This document shows, piece by piece, positions 52,615 through 61,152 of a stretch of 64,000 nt of DNA. Position numbers and translations under genes: made by a program. The notes under the pieces were generated by a model that was given only the letters and a program-made list of their open reading frames with translations, did no database searches and had not been told where the DNA came from. Source of the DNA: JAAYBF01 sp963716445. Lineage in GTDB: Bacteria > Actinomycetota > Thermoleophilia > Solirubrobacterales > Thermoleophilaceae. Position 1 is the first letter of the stretch; every line of letters begins with the position of its first letter. The DNA is taken from NCBI GenBank assembly GCA_963716445.1, contig OY970313.1:372001-436000 (forward strand), read 5' to 3'.

Positions 52615-53529
52615 ATGAGTGAGCCGGCGATGTCGCGGACCGAGCGCGACGACTTCCAGGCGACGGGGGATCCCGCGCTGAAGGCGGCCTCGGATCAGGG
52701 TCGTTCCGAGCTGTTGGACTACGGGGAGCTCTATCGCCTCTGGGAGCGCCAGCAGTGGCGTACCCAGGACATCGACTTCAGCCAGGATCGGATCGACTGG
52801 CATGAGCGGATCCCGCCCGACGAGCGCTTTCAGCGGATGTATGGGCTGTCGTCGTTCTTCATCGGCGAGCAGCGAGTGGCGGCGGAGCTGGGGCCGATCA
52901 TGCGCGCCATGCCCGACGAGCAGGCGCGGCTGTTCCTCTGCACGCAGATCGCCGACGAGGCCCGCCACGTCGCTTTCTTCGACCGCTTCTACGCGGAGGT
53001 CGGCGTGCTCGAGGCCGACAACCTCGACGACCGGCTCGAGGAGACCAGCGCCCACCTGAACGAGAGCTTCGGCCAGCTCTTCGACGACATGCTGGCGACA
53101 CGGGTCGACCGCCTGGCGCGCGAGCCGGAGGACCTCGAGACGCTCGTCGAGGCGATCACGCTCTACCACATGGTGCTCGAGGGGATGCTCGCGCTGACCG
53201 GCCAGCACTTCATCCTCGAGTACAACGAGCAGCAGGGCACGCTGCCCGGCTTCGTCGAGGGCTTCAGCCTCGTCGCGCGCGACGAGCACCGTCACGTCGC
53301 CTTCGGCGCCCGCTTCCTGCGCGAGATGGCGAGCCGCGACCAGCGCTACGGCGACGCGATCCAGCGGACGCTCGTCGAGTGCGGTCCGGCCGCCGATGGC
53401 GTCCTGCAGCCGCCGTGGGCCGAGGAGACCGACGAGATCTTCGGGTACAGCCTCGACGAGACGCGCGCCTTTGCGATGAAGGCGCTCGAGCGGCGCCTGA
53501 AGGTCATCGGCCTCGCGCCGGTCGCCTGA
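52615..53529 (+). CDS. R2-like ligand-binding oxidase (R2lox)
   Basis: 304 aa ferritin-like protein. Metal ligands E85, E115-x2-H118, E189 and E224-x2-H227 match the R2lox pattern. V88 (E85+3) and Y184 (E189-5) correspond to the Val and Tyr that form the ether cross-link in Mycobacterium tuberculosis R2lox (Rv0233). This separates it from true ribonucleotide reductase R2, which would also need the C-terminal radical-transfer tail and nrdA, both absent. The cofactor in the family is Mn/Fe and the substrate is unknown. GGAGG precedes the ATG. A TetR-type operator lies upstream. Confidence 0.92.
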   Translation: MSEPAMSRTERDDFQATGDPALKAASDQGRSELLDYGELYRLWERQQWRTQDIDFSQDRIDWHERIPPDERFQRMYGLSSFFIGEQRVAAELGPIMRAMPDEQARLFLCTQIADEARHVAFFDRFYAEVGVLEADNLDDRLEETSAHLNESFGQLFDDMLATRVDRLAREPEDLETLVEAITLYHMVLEGMLALTGQHFILEYNEQQGTLPGFVEGFSLVARDEHRHVAFGARFLREMASRDQRYGDAIQRTLVECGPAADGVLQPPWAEETDEIFGYSLDETRAFAMKALERRLKVIGLAPVA

Positions 53530-53535
53530 CAGGCC

Positions 53536-55014
53536 CTAGCTGCCGGGCGGCGGAGGCGGCGGCTGGGGGGCCGACATGTGGCCACCGCTCGGCGGTGGGG
53601 GCGGGGGAGGCGTGACGACGGTCGTCGCCGGCGGGGTGGTCGCCGGTGGTGGGGGCGGGGGAGGCGACGGTGTCGTCGTGGTCGGTGTCGTGTCGGCCGG
53701 CGGCGGGGTCGGCTTGGTCTCGGACGGGAGGGTCACCGTGCCCTCGTCCTCCTGGACGGTCGTCGGTGGCGTTACGGGCGGCGCGGGGACCGCGACGGGC
53801 GGAGTGACGGGCGCGGGCGCCGGGGCCGCGGCGGCCGGCTCGACGGCGGGCTGCTCGACGACCGTCGCGGCGGGTGCCTTCCTGACCGGCTTCGAGCGCG
53901 CCGCGGCGGCGGGACCGGCCGGGGGCGCTGGATGCGTTGCCGGCAGCGAGGACACCTGGGCGACCGGGGGAGCGGACGGCGTGGCGACGTGCTCGACCTC
54001 GACTGCGCCCGCCGTGACGATCGCCGCCGCGGCCATTCCGGCGGCCGCCTTGCCGGCCAGCGTGCCGATGCCCGCCGAGATCGCCCCACCGGCGGCCGCG
54101 GCGCCGCCAGACGCCGCCGCGGCGCCACCCGCGGCCGCGAACCCGGCGCCGCCGGCGACGGTTCCCGATCCGCCGGTGGCCGCCGCGCCGCCTGCGGCTC
54201 CGCCGAAGATCCCGAGCTTCGCGAGACCCAGCTTGTGGAGGACGACGAGCGGCCCGATCGGAGAGATCGCCGCGAGCGCCCTGGTCGTGTTGCGCAGCTC
54301 GCCGCGGAAGACGCGGCACTGCTTGCAGGTCTTGAGATGGCGGCGCGCCGGGGCGGAGGACTTGGTCAGCCCCTCGGCGACCTGGCCGAGCTCGAGCCGG
54401 ACCTCGGCGCAGGTGAGCAGGCGCGCCTCGGCCGCCTCGGCGAGGCTCACGCGCGCGCGCACGAGCAGCGACTTGACGCTGGGCACCGTCGTGTCCATCG
54501 TCTCGGCGATGTGCTCGTAGGAGAGCGCGTCGATCTCGCGCAGCAGGAGCGCCGTGCGCTGGCTCTCGGGCAGCAGGCTGACGTCGGCGACGATCTGGCG
54601 GAACTCCTCGCGGCGGTGGACGGTGTCGGCGGTCGACGTGCCGTTCTCGCGCTCGAAGATGTCCATCGAGTCCTGGCCGACCTGCTTCGGCTTGCGCAGG
54701 TGGTTGAGGCAGCGGTTGCGGGCGATCCGGTAGAGCCACGGGCGCGTGTTGATCGGTCGCGTGTCCGCGAGCAGCGCGTTGTAGGAGGCGGCGAAGACCT
54801 CCTGCAGGACGTCCTCGGCGTCCTCCTTCGAGCCGAGCATGTGCCGGCAGAAGGCCAGCAGACGCGGCTGGTAGCGCTGGACCAGCATCTCGAACGCGGC
54901 CTGGTTGCCGCGCCGCGTCATCGCAATCAGCTGCTCGTCGCTGCGCAGCCGCAGAAGGGGCGACCGCCCGGGGGTCCCAGCAAGGGCCGACTGATGTAGT
55001 GCGGATGCCTCCAC
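53536..55014 (-). CDS. ECF sigma factor fused to zinc anti-sigma-like domain and Pro-rich tail
   Basis: 492 aa. Region 2 (about 30-108: FEMLVQRYQPRLLAFCRHML, DAEDVLQEVF) and region 4 (about 145-195: LLPESQRTALLLREI, SVKSLLVRARVSL) form a complete ECF sigma factor. It continues into C202...H226-x3-C230-x2-C233, a ZAS-type zinc motif, an Ala/Gly-rich hydrophobic stretch (about 250-335), then a Pro/Thr-rich tail. Sigma and its usual inhibitor in one chain, possibly membrane-anchored, is unusual. GTG start with AGGTGAGG upstream. Confidence 0.9.
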   Translation of the reverse strand: MEASALHQSALAGTPGRSPLLRLRSDEQLIAMTRRGNQAAFEMLVQRYQPRLLAFCRHMLGSKEDAEDVLQEVFAASYNALLADTRPINTRPWLYRIARNRCLNHLRKPKQVGQDSMDIFERENGTSTADTVHRREEFRQIVADVSLLPESQRTALLLREIDALSYEHIAETMDTTVPSVKSLLVRARVSLAEAAEARLLTCAEVRLELGQVAEGLTKSSAPARRHLKTCKQCRVFRGELRNTTRALAAISPIGPLVVLHKLGLAKLGIFGGAAGGAAATGGSGTVAGGAGFAAAGGAAAASGGAAAAGGAISAGIGTLAGKAAAGMAAAAIVTAGAVEVEHVATPSAPPVAQVSSLPATHPAPPAGPAAAARSKPVRKAPAATVVEQPAVEPAAAAPAPAPVTPPVAVPAPPVTPPTTVQEDEGTVTLPSETKPTPPPADTTPTTTTPSPPPPPPPATTPPATTVVTPPPPPPPSGGHMSAPQPPPPPPGS

Positions 55015-55092
55015 GCCTCACCTGGGGAATACCCGCTCCCCAACCCCCTGAGACAACCGTAGCAGCGGCAAGTTGCGGTTTCGTTGCGCTGA

Positions 55093-55170
55093 AGCGGAGG
55101 AGCGCAGCCGGACCGGTCCCACAGAACCGCACCACAGCTAGCCGGAGCGAGGTCCGGCGAGCACCGCAGC
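55093..55170 (-). repeat. Dispersed REP/MITE-like element, copy C
   Basis: Inverted full-length copy, closest to the consensus: on the minus strand it runs GCTGCGGTGCTCGCCGGACC to GCGCTCCTCCGCT. It starts 10 nt after the 3' end of tRNA-Leu and has the same orientation as that tRNA. Confidence 0.85.
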
Positions 55171-55179
55171 ATGAGTTAG

Positions 55180-55264
55180 TGCCCGGGACGGGATTCGAAC
55201 CCGCATTGCTCGTGAGAGCCACGCGTTTTAAGCGCGCTGCCTGGACCAATTCGGCTACCCGGGC
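55180..55264 (-). tRNA. tRNA-Leu (anticodon TAA)
   Basis: Acceptor GCCCGGG (55264-55258) pairs with CCCGGGC (55187-55181), discriminator A at 55180. Anticodon arm CGCGC-TTAAAA-CGCG holds TAA. The long variable arm (GGCTCTCACGAGC) and GGTTCGAATCC T-arm are class II features. CCA not encoded. Confidence 0.95.
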
Positions 55265-55343
55265 AGGTCGATGGTAGACGGACGGACGTACGACACGGCC
55301 GGTTGGCCCTCATCGCCCCCAGCGGGACAGTCGATGCGACGGT

Positions 55344-56423
55344 GTGGGCTCGCTGCCGTTCCTCTCAGCTGCCCTGGCGGTCATCGGGCTGGGAGGGGCC
55401 TACCTGGCCCTCTCCGCGCGTGCGCGCGGCCTCGCCGACCAGCGGACGACGCTGCTGCAGGAGGTCGGCCTGCTGCAGCGGGCGCTGCTGCCGCCCGTCC
55501 CGGCGACGCTCGGCGCGGTCCGGACCTCGGTCGCCTACCGGCCGTCCGACGGGCCCGGCGCCGGCGGCGACTTCTACGACGCGCTCGTGCTCCCGGGCGA
55601 GCGGGCGGCCTTCATCCTCGGCGATGTCTCGGGGCACGGCCGCGAGGCGGTCGCGCGCACGGCCTTCATGCGCTTCACGCTGCGCGCCTACCTCGAGGCC
55701 GGCCTCGAGCCGCGCGAGGCGCTGCAGGTCGCCGGACCGGTGATCGGCCAGCACCTCGACGGCGACTTCGCGACCGCGGTGATCGCCATCCACGATCCGT
55801 CGACCAGCTCGCTGACCTACGCCTGCGCCGGGCACCCGGCGCCGATCGTCGTCGGTCCCGAGCGGCCCGAGCCGGTGCTCGTCGCATCCTCGCCGCCGGT
55901 CGGGCTCGACCTGCGAACCGGGCTGCGCCAGACGACGCTGCCGCTGCGGCCCGGCGCGGTGATCTGCCTCTACACCGACGGCCTCGCGGAGGCGCGCAAG
56001 GCGACCCGGATCCTCGGCCGGCCGCGGCTCGGCGACTTCGTCGAGCAGCTGAGTCCGACCGCGCCGGCGTCGGAGCTGCTCGAGCGGGTCGCCTCGGAGG
56101 CGCGGATCGTGACCGACGACATGGCGGCGGTGCTCATGCGACCGTCGAGCGTGCTGACCACGCCCGGCGTGCGACGCGAGCTGCTCGAGGTCGACCTCGA
56201 CGACGCGTCGAGCGGGCTCGCCGAGCGGTTCCTCGAGGCCTGCTGGGTCGGGCCGGCGGAGCGGGCACTGCTCGCGGCGACCGCCGGGCGGCTCGCCTAC
56301 CAGCACGGCACCGCCGTCCTCGACGTCGCGCTGACCTCGCCGCGCCCGCGGGTCGAGGTGCTGCCCGGCAACGTCGTGAGCATCGGCGTCGCCGGCCAAT
56401 CGCGGGTGGCAGACGTCGGCTGA
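55344..56423 (+). CDS. SpoIIE-type PP2C phosphatase
   Basis: 359 aa. N-terminal membrane helix (about 5-24), then a SpoIIE/RsbU domain with metal aspartates in GGDFYD (74-79), GDVSGHG (93-99) and YTDGLAEAR. This family dephosphorylates anti-anti-sigma factors in partner-switching cascades. The C-terminal 80 residues may be a degenerate kinase-like domain. GTG start. Its nearness to an ECF sigma gene is suggestive only. Confidence 0.9.
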   Translation: MGSLPFLSAALAVIGLGGAYLALSARARGLADQRTTLLQEVGLLQRALLPPVPATLGAVRTSVAYRPSDGPGAGGDFYDALVLPGERAAFILGDVSGHGREAVARTAFMRFTLRAYLEAGLEPREALQVAGPVIGQHLDGDFATAVIAIHDPSTSSLTYACAGHPAPIVVGPERPEPVLVASSPPVGLDLRTGLRQTTLPLRPGAVICLYTDGLAEARKATRILGRPRLGDFVEQLSPTAPASELLERVASEARIVTDDMAAVLMRPSSVLTTPGVRRELLEVDLDDASSGLAERFLEACWVGPAERALLAATAGRLAYQHGTAVLDVALTSPRPRVEVLPGNVVSIGVAGQSRVADVG

Positions 56424-56439
56424 CGGCTTCAAGGAGTGC

Positions 56440-56468
56440 TTGACAGTTGGATAAGTACGTGTTCTTAT
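56440..56468 (+). promoter_or_regulatory. Sigma-70-like promoter before the secreted repeat protein
   Basis: TTGACA (56440-56445) is followed after 17 nt by TCTTAT (56463-56468). The stretch is AT-rich, and ATAAG (56451-56455) faces CTTAT (56464-56468) as an inverted repeat that could bind a regulator. Confidence 0.55.
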
Positions 56469-56516
56469 CTACTAGTTCTTACTACGGAGGGGTGGTCTGC
56501 GAGTGAGGAGCGTGCT

Positions 56517-58334
56517 TTGAGCGGTAGCCGTGCGCTGGCGCGTGCCGCCAGCATCGCGACCGCCGTCGTACTCCTATCGATCGCGACAACGGCCACGTCG
56601 GCGCAGGCGATCTTCGACTTCTCCCCGCCACAGACCCTCTCGCATCCAGAGGAGATTGCGACGGATCAGCGGTTGGCGATCGACTCCCGAGATCGCGTTA
56701 CAGTCGTCTGGAGGGACACCAGCGCCGAGAACGCCGTCGTCCGGGCCGTGCGTATCGACCCTCACGGTGTCCCAGGTCCTGTCTACACCCTCTCCGAGGC
56801 AGATCGGTCGTCGTCCGAGCCGAGGGTCGCGGTCGACTCCCAGGGTCGTGCCACCGTGGTGTGGTACAGCGGTCCCGGTGAGTACGTGGTCCAGGCCGTG
56901 CGCATCGACGCTGACGGGGTTCCCGGCCCGGTTTGGACTCTCGCAGGCGGTGGCGTACGCTCTCGCCCGGAGGTCGTAGTCGACTCTCGCGACCGCGCGA
57001 CAGTGGTGTGGGCCCAGGAGGGAGGAGGGCTAAGCCCCGCGGTCGCCATGCGGCTCGAGCCGGATGGGACCCCCGGTCCGATCCAGGCGCTCTCCGAACC
57101 GGGCGAGTCGGGCTTCCTTCCTCGGGCTGCGGTCGACTCCCGCGACCGGGTCTCCGTGGCTTGGAGCGCCGACGACTCGATCAAGGCCACCCGCATCGGC
57201 GCCGACGGCATCAAAGGACCCGTCGTCTCGCTGTCGGAGCCCGGTTACTCCAGCTCGCACCAGTTGGCGATCGACTCGCGCGATCGCGCGACCGTCGTGT
57301 GGGAGCAGGAGAACGCCTTGACGTCACCGAGTGGCGACGTCGAGTTCGCGAGGAGGATCAAGGCTGTTCGCCTGAGTGACGAAGGTACGCTGGGGCAGGT
57401 TCGCTCGGTCTCCAGCGGGCCCGGTCGAGGGAGAGAGCCGCAGCTCGCGATCGATTCGCGCGATCGCGTCGTCGTCGTGTGGCGGGACGAGCCCGTCAAC
57501 TACCTGGGCAACGGCGGGTCTGCGATCGAAGCGCTCCACTTGAGGAGCAGGGATGGCGCTCCCAGCGGACCTGAGACTCTCGTCCTCTCGTCCCCGGGCG
57601 CAGGCGACGTAACCTCGCCAATGGTCGCTACGGATACGCGCGGCCGGGCTGTGGTGGTCTGGGACAGCTTCAGCCTCATGGAGTTCCCTGAGCTGCCGGG
57701 CTTTCCGTTACCCATCGGCGGTTTTCAATTGGCGGGCCTGAGCTCCCTGGGCGTTCAGCTCCCCGTCCAGACGCTTTCTGACACCGGCTACGGGGTCAGC
57801 TATTCGGCGCCTAACCTGGTGATCGATTCCCGCGATCAGGTCGTGGTCGCCTGGAGGCGGGACGAGTTCCAGGCGCACGCCGTTCAGATGGCCAGGCAGG
57901 TCGGGGCCGTGACACGCGACGGGCCGCCAACACCGACTGACGCGCCAAGCCCTTCGCCGGACCGGCGCGAGCTGCGCTTTCCGGACCTGCCTGACGAGGG
58001 AGGTGAGGAGTTCCTGGCCATCGGCGCGAGGGGGGTCGTCGTCAACGGCCGGGTCGTCCTGCGCGGGGTCTGCGGGCCGGGACGCGACTGCGCCGGAGTG
58101 CTTGCGGTGTCGACGCGGGGCGGACTTCGGCGAGCGCAGCGGCGGATCATCGCGCGCGGTCGCTATCGCCTCTCCGCGGGCCGCCGGGGAAAGATCAGGG
58201 TGCGGCTGTCCAAGACCGGCCGGCGGTTCGTGAAGACTCGCGCGGAGCGTGTGGTAGGCGCCGAGGTCCGAATTCGGGGTCTCGGCGGTTCGGTTACGCG
58301 GATCAGCCTGCGGCTGGCGCGCGCGTCTCGCTAG
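56517..58334 (+). CDS. Secreted eight-repeat protein (beta-propeller-like)
   Basis: 605 aa from TTG 56517, which has GAGGAG (56505-56510) at 6-nt spacing and gives a clean signal peptide (RALARAASIATAVVLLSIAT, cleaved near SAQA). Eight copies of an Asp-box-like motif (DSRDRxTVVW; variants DSQGRATVVW, DTRGRAVVVW, DSRDQVVVAW) recur between 56680 and 57860, spaced 45-75 residues, suggesting an eight-bladed propeller. The C-terminal 100 residues are Arg/Gly-rich. Extracellular; ligand unknown. Its codon use is less GC-biased than neighbours. Confidence 0.8.
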   Translation: MSGSRALARAASIATAVVLLSIATTATSAQAIFDFSPPQTLSHPEEIATDQRLAIDSRDRVTVVWRDTSAENAVVRAVRIDPHGVPGPVYTLSEADRSSSEPRVAVDSQGRATVVWYSGPGEYVVQAVRIDADGVPGPVWTLAGGGVRSRPEVVVDSRDRATVVWAQEGGGLSPAVAMRLEPDGTPGPIQALSEPGESGFLPRAAVDSRDRVSVAWSADDSIKATRIGADGIKGPVVSLSEPGYSSSHQLAIDSRDRATVVWEQENALTSPSGDVEFARRIKAVRLSDEGTLGQVRSVSSGPGRGREPQLAIDSRDRVVVVWRDEPVNYLGNGGSAIEALHLRSRDGAPSGPETLVLSSPGAGDVTSPMVATDTRGRAVVVWDSFSLMEFPELPGFPLPIGGFQLAGLSSLGVQLPVQTLSDTGYGVSYSAPNLVIDSRDQVVVAWRRDEFQAHAVQMARQVGAVTRDGPPTPTDAPSPSPDRRELRFPDLPDEGGEEFLAIGARGVVVNGRVVLRGVCGPGRDCAGVLAVSTRGGLRRAQRRIIARGRYRLSAGRRGKIRVRLSKTGRRFVKTRAERVVGAEVRIRGLGGSVTRISLRLARASR

Positions 58335-59370
58335 CTGGACCGCTGGCGGAAGCGGGCGTGACCGCTGCCGGGTCGGGACCGACGCGGACGAGCATCTTGC
58401 CGATGTTCTCGCCGCCGAGCAGGCCGGCGAAGGCGCCGGGCATGCTCTCCAGGCCCTCGACGATCGTCTCGCGGTAACGGACGTCGCCGGAGCGGACCCA
58501 GCCGACCATCTCCCTGAGGAACTCGGGCATCAGCTTGGCGTGGTCGAGCACGATGAAGCCGCGGATCGTCAGTCGCCGCGGCAGGACCGCGAGGAAGTTG
58601 TCCGGCCCGGGCTGCGGGGTCTCCTCGTTGTACTGGGAGATCGCCCCGCAGAGCGCGATCCGGCCGAAGGTCCGCATCCGCGCCAGCGCCGCGCTGAGGT
58701 GGTCGCCGCCGACGTTGTCGAAGTAGACGTCGATTCCCTTCGGCGCGTGCTCGCGCAGCGCGTCGGCGACCGGCGTCTCCTTGTAGTCGAAGGCGGCGTC
58801 GAAGCCGAGCTCGTCGGTCAGCCAGGCGACCTTCTCGGGCGAGCCGGCGCTGCCGATCACGCGGCAGCCGCGCAGGCGGGCGATCTGGCCGGCGGCGCTG
58901 CCGACCGCTCCGGCGGCGGCTGAGACGAACACCGTGTCGCCCTCGCTCACCGGCGCGACCTCGGTGAGCCCAGCGTAGGCGGTCAGGCCGGGCATGCCGA
59001 GCACGCCGAGCGCCGCCGAGATCGGTGGGACGGCCGGATAGACGAGCGTGCCGTCGCTGATCGCGTGCTCGCGCCAGCCGCCCATGTGCTGGACCCAGGC
59101 GCCCTCCTCGAAGGGGCCGCCGTCCGAGGCGATCACCTGGCCGACGGCGCCGCCCTCGAGCGCCTCGCCGACCTGATACGGCGGCACGTAGGACTTCACG
59201 TCGCGCATCCGCCCGCGCATGTAGGGGTCGACCGAGAGGTAGCTGTTGCGGATCAGCATCTCGCCGGGGCCCGGCGCGGGGATCGGCGTCTCGACGATGT
59301 CGAAGTTGGCGGCGGTCGGCTCGCCCTCGGGACGGGAGGCGAGGCGGATCTCGCGGGTGGTCGCGCTCAT
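58303..59370 (-). CDS. NADP-dependent MDR-family oxidoreductase (CurA-like)
   Basis: 355 aa zinc-independent medium-chain reductase. PYMRGRM (49-55), GMPGLTAYAGL and the NADP motif AAGAVGSAAGQIA (152-164) match the YncB/CurA/prostaglandin-reductase group, which reduces enone double bonds. The ATG at 59370 is chosen. The 3' end overlaps the end of the convergent repeat protein gene by 32 nt, so neither transcript ends before the other. Confidence 0.93.
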   Translation of the reverse strand: MSATTREIRLASRPEGEPTAANFDIVETPIPAPGPGEMLIRNSYLSVDPYMRGRMRDVKSYVPPYQVGEALEGGAVGQVIASDGGPFEEGAWVQHMGGWREHAISDGTLVYPAVPPISAALGVLGMPGLTAYAGLTEVAPVSEGDTVFVSAAAGAVGSAAGQIARLRGCRVIGSAGSPEKVAWLTDELGFDAAFDYKETPVADALREHAPKGIDVYFDNVGGDHLSAALARMRTFGRIALCGAISQYNEETPQPGPDNFLAVLPRRLTIRGFIVLDHAKLMPEFLREMVGWVRSGDVRYRETIVEGLESMPGAFAGLLGGENIGKMLVRVGPDPAAVTPASASGPASETRAPAAG

Positions 59371-59397
59371 CTGAGGGACCCTAAGGCCTCGGGGAGG

Positions 59398-59436
59398 GCG
59401 CAGCCGGACCGGCCCTACGGCGCGGAGCACCGCGGC
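59398..59436 (-). repeat. Internally deleted copy D of the REP/MITE-like element
   Basis: On the minus strand GCGGTGCTC (left end) is joined by a short spacer to GGGCCGGTCCGGCTGCGC (right end); the middle third of the consensus is missing. It lies in the divergent promoter region of the MDR and ThDP-enzyme genes. Confidence 0.65.
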
Positions 59437-59456
59437 CATGGCAATAAGATCGGCCG

Positions 59457-61106
59457 ATGGCGACTACTGAGCAGGGCACCGGCACGAGCCTGCACGGCGG
59501 GAGGCTCGTCGCGAAGCGCTTGAAGGCGCACGGCGTGAGCAAGCTGTTCACCCTCTCCGGCGGGCACATCTTCTCGATCTACGACGGCTGTCGCGAGGAG
59601 GGCATCGACATCGTCGACGTCCGCCACGAGCAGTCGGCGGCGTTCGCCGCCGAGGGCTGGGCGAAGGCGACCCGCGAGCCGGGCGTCTGCGCGGTGACGG
59701 CCGGTCCGGGCGTGACCAACGCGATGAGCCCGATGGGCTCGGCGCAGATGAACCGCTCGCCGATGGTCGTGCTCGGCGGCCGCGCCCCGGCGATGCGCTG
59801 GGGGATGGGCTCGCTGCAGGAGATCGACCACCTGCCGTTCGTCTCGCCGCTGACGCGGATGGCCAGGACGGCTGAGTCGACCGCCGAGATCCCGGGGCTG
59901 GTCGACGAGGCGCTCGCGGCGGCCGCGGGCCCTCCCGGCGGGCCGGCGTTCCTCGACTTCCCGCTCGACTACGTCTTCATGGAGTCCGACGTGGATGCCG
60001 ACGCTCCCGCCGCCGAGGCCGACCCGCTGCTCGTGCCGGCCGCCGAGGGCGTCGAGCGCGCGGCGGAGCTGCTGCGCGGCGCCGAGCGGCCGGTGATCAT
60101 GGCCGGCACCGGCCTCTACTGGGCGCACGGCGAGCATGCGCTGCGGGCGATCGCCGAGGAGCTGCGGATCCCGGTGTTCGTCAATGGCCTCGGGCGCGGC
60201 TGCATCCCGGCCGACCACGAGCTCGCTTTCTCGCGCGCGCGGGGCCAGGGGCTCAAGGGCGGCGACGTCGCGCTCGTGATCGGCGTGCCGATGGACTTCC
60301 GGCTCGGCTTCGGCGAGTCGTTCGGCGAGCAGACGAAGATCGTCGCGCTCGACTCGTGCGCCCCTGAGCGCGCTCACCCGCGCGAGGTGGCCGTGGACCT
60401 GGTCGGCGGCGTGCCCGCGACGCTCGACGCGCTGCGCTCGGCGGCGGCCGGCGGGCCGGACCGGGCGGCGTGGATCGCCTCGCTGCAGGAGACCGAGAAC
60501 GAGAGGCGCGCGGCCGAGCAGGACGAGCTCAACGACCCGCGCGCGCCGCTGCACCCGCTGCGCCTCTATGGCGAGCTGGCGCAGGTGCTCGACCGCAACG
60601 CGATCGTGATCGGCGACGGCGGGGACTTCGTCTCCTACGCCGGCCGCGTGATCGAGAGCTACCAGCCCGGCTGCTGGATGGACCCGGGCCCGTTCGGCTG
60701 CCTCGGCGCCGGACCCGGCTATGCGCTGGCGGCGAAGCTCGCGCGCCCGGATCGCCAGGTCTGCCTGCTGATGGGCGACGGCGCGTTCGGCTTCAGCGGC
60801 ATGGAGTTCGACACGTTCGTCCGCCACGGGATCCCGGTCGTGGCGGTGATGGGCAACAACGGCATCTGGGCGCTCGAGAAGCATCCGATGGAGTTCCTCT
60901 ACGGGTACTCGGTCGCCGCCGACCTGCAGCCGGAGTGCCGCTACGACCAGGTGGTCGAGGCGCTCGGCGGGCATGGCGAGCTGGTGTCGAAGCCGGACGA
61001 GCTGAGGCCCGCGCTCGAGCGTGCGTTCGCGAGCGGCAAGCCGGCGCTGGTCAACGTGCTGACGGACCCGAGCGTCGTCTACCCGCGCAAGTCGAACCTG
61101 GCCTGA
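59457..61106 (+). CDS. ThDP-dependent enzyme, acetolactate synthase/2-hydroxyacyl-CoA lyase-like
   Basis: 549 aa with three ThDP-enzyme domains. The catalytic Glu is E58 in RHEQSAAFAAEG, and the Mg/ThDP motif runs from GDG (440-442) to NN (467-468). FTLSGGHIFSIYDGC resembles ILVBL/HACL-type proteins as much as IlvB; no small regulatory subunit gene is adjacent, so it may not be the biosynthetic acetolactate synthase. Substrate unresolved. An 11-bp hairpin follows the stop. Confidence 0.88.
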   Translation: MATTEQGTGTSLHGGRLVAKRLKAHGVSKLFTLSGGHIFSIYDGCREEGIDIVDVRHEQSAAFAAEGWAKATREPGVCAVTAGPGVTNAMSPMGSAQMNRSPMVVLGGRAPAMRWGMGSLQEIDHLPFVSPLTRMARTAESTAEIPGLVDEALAAAAGPPGGPAFLDFPLDYVFMESDVDADAPAAEADPLLVPAAEGVERAAELLRGAERPVIMAGTGLYWAHGEHALRAIAEELRIPVFVNGLGRGCIPADHELAFSRARGQGLKGGDVALVIGVPMDFRLGFGESFGEQTKIVALDSCAPERAHPREVAVDLVGGVPATLDALRSAAAGGPDRAAWIASLQETENERRAAEQDELNDPRAPLHPLRLYGELAQVLDRNAIVIGDGGDFVSYAGRVIESYQPGCWMDPGPFGCLGAGPGYALAAKLARPDRQVCLLMGDGAFGFSGMEFDTFVRHGIPVVAVMGNNGIWALEKHPMEFLYGYSVAADLQPECRYDQVVEALGGHGELVSKPDELRPALERAFASGKPALVNVLTDPSVVYPRKSNLA

Positions 61107-61124
61107 GCACCGACCCCGGAAACA

Positions 61125-61152
61125 GAACCGCCCGCGCGGTGGCGGGCGGTTC
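61125..61152 (+). terminator. 11-bp hairpin after the ThDP enzyme
   Basis: GAACCGCCCGC (61125-61135) pairs with GCGGGCGGTTC (61142-61152) over a 6-nt loop, 19 nt after the stop. Strong stem, short T content after it. Confidence 0.7.

Noticed and set aside
52615..53529. Ribonucleotide reductase R2 subunit
   Set aside because: Metal-site spacing and the V88/Y184 pair fit R2lox; no nrdA neighbour and no R2 C-terminal tail.
53578..54999. 473-aa plus-strand frame opposite the sigma factor gene
   Set aside because: Gly/Arg low-complexity shadow of the Pro-rich tail and sigma regions; the minus strand carries clear sigma-2 and sigma-4 motifs.
59457..61106. Biosynthetic acetolactate synthase (ilvB)
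   Set aside because: No ilvN or ilvC neighbour and the N-terminal motif is closer to ILVBL/HACL-like proteins; kept as a general ThDP enzyme.
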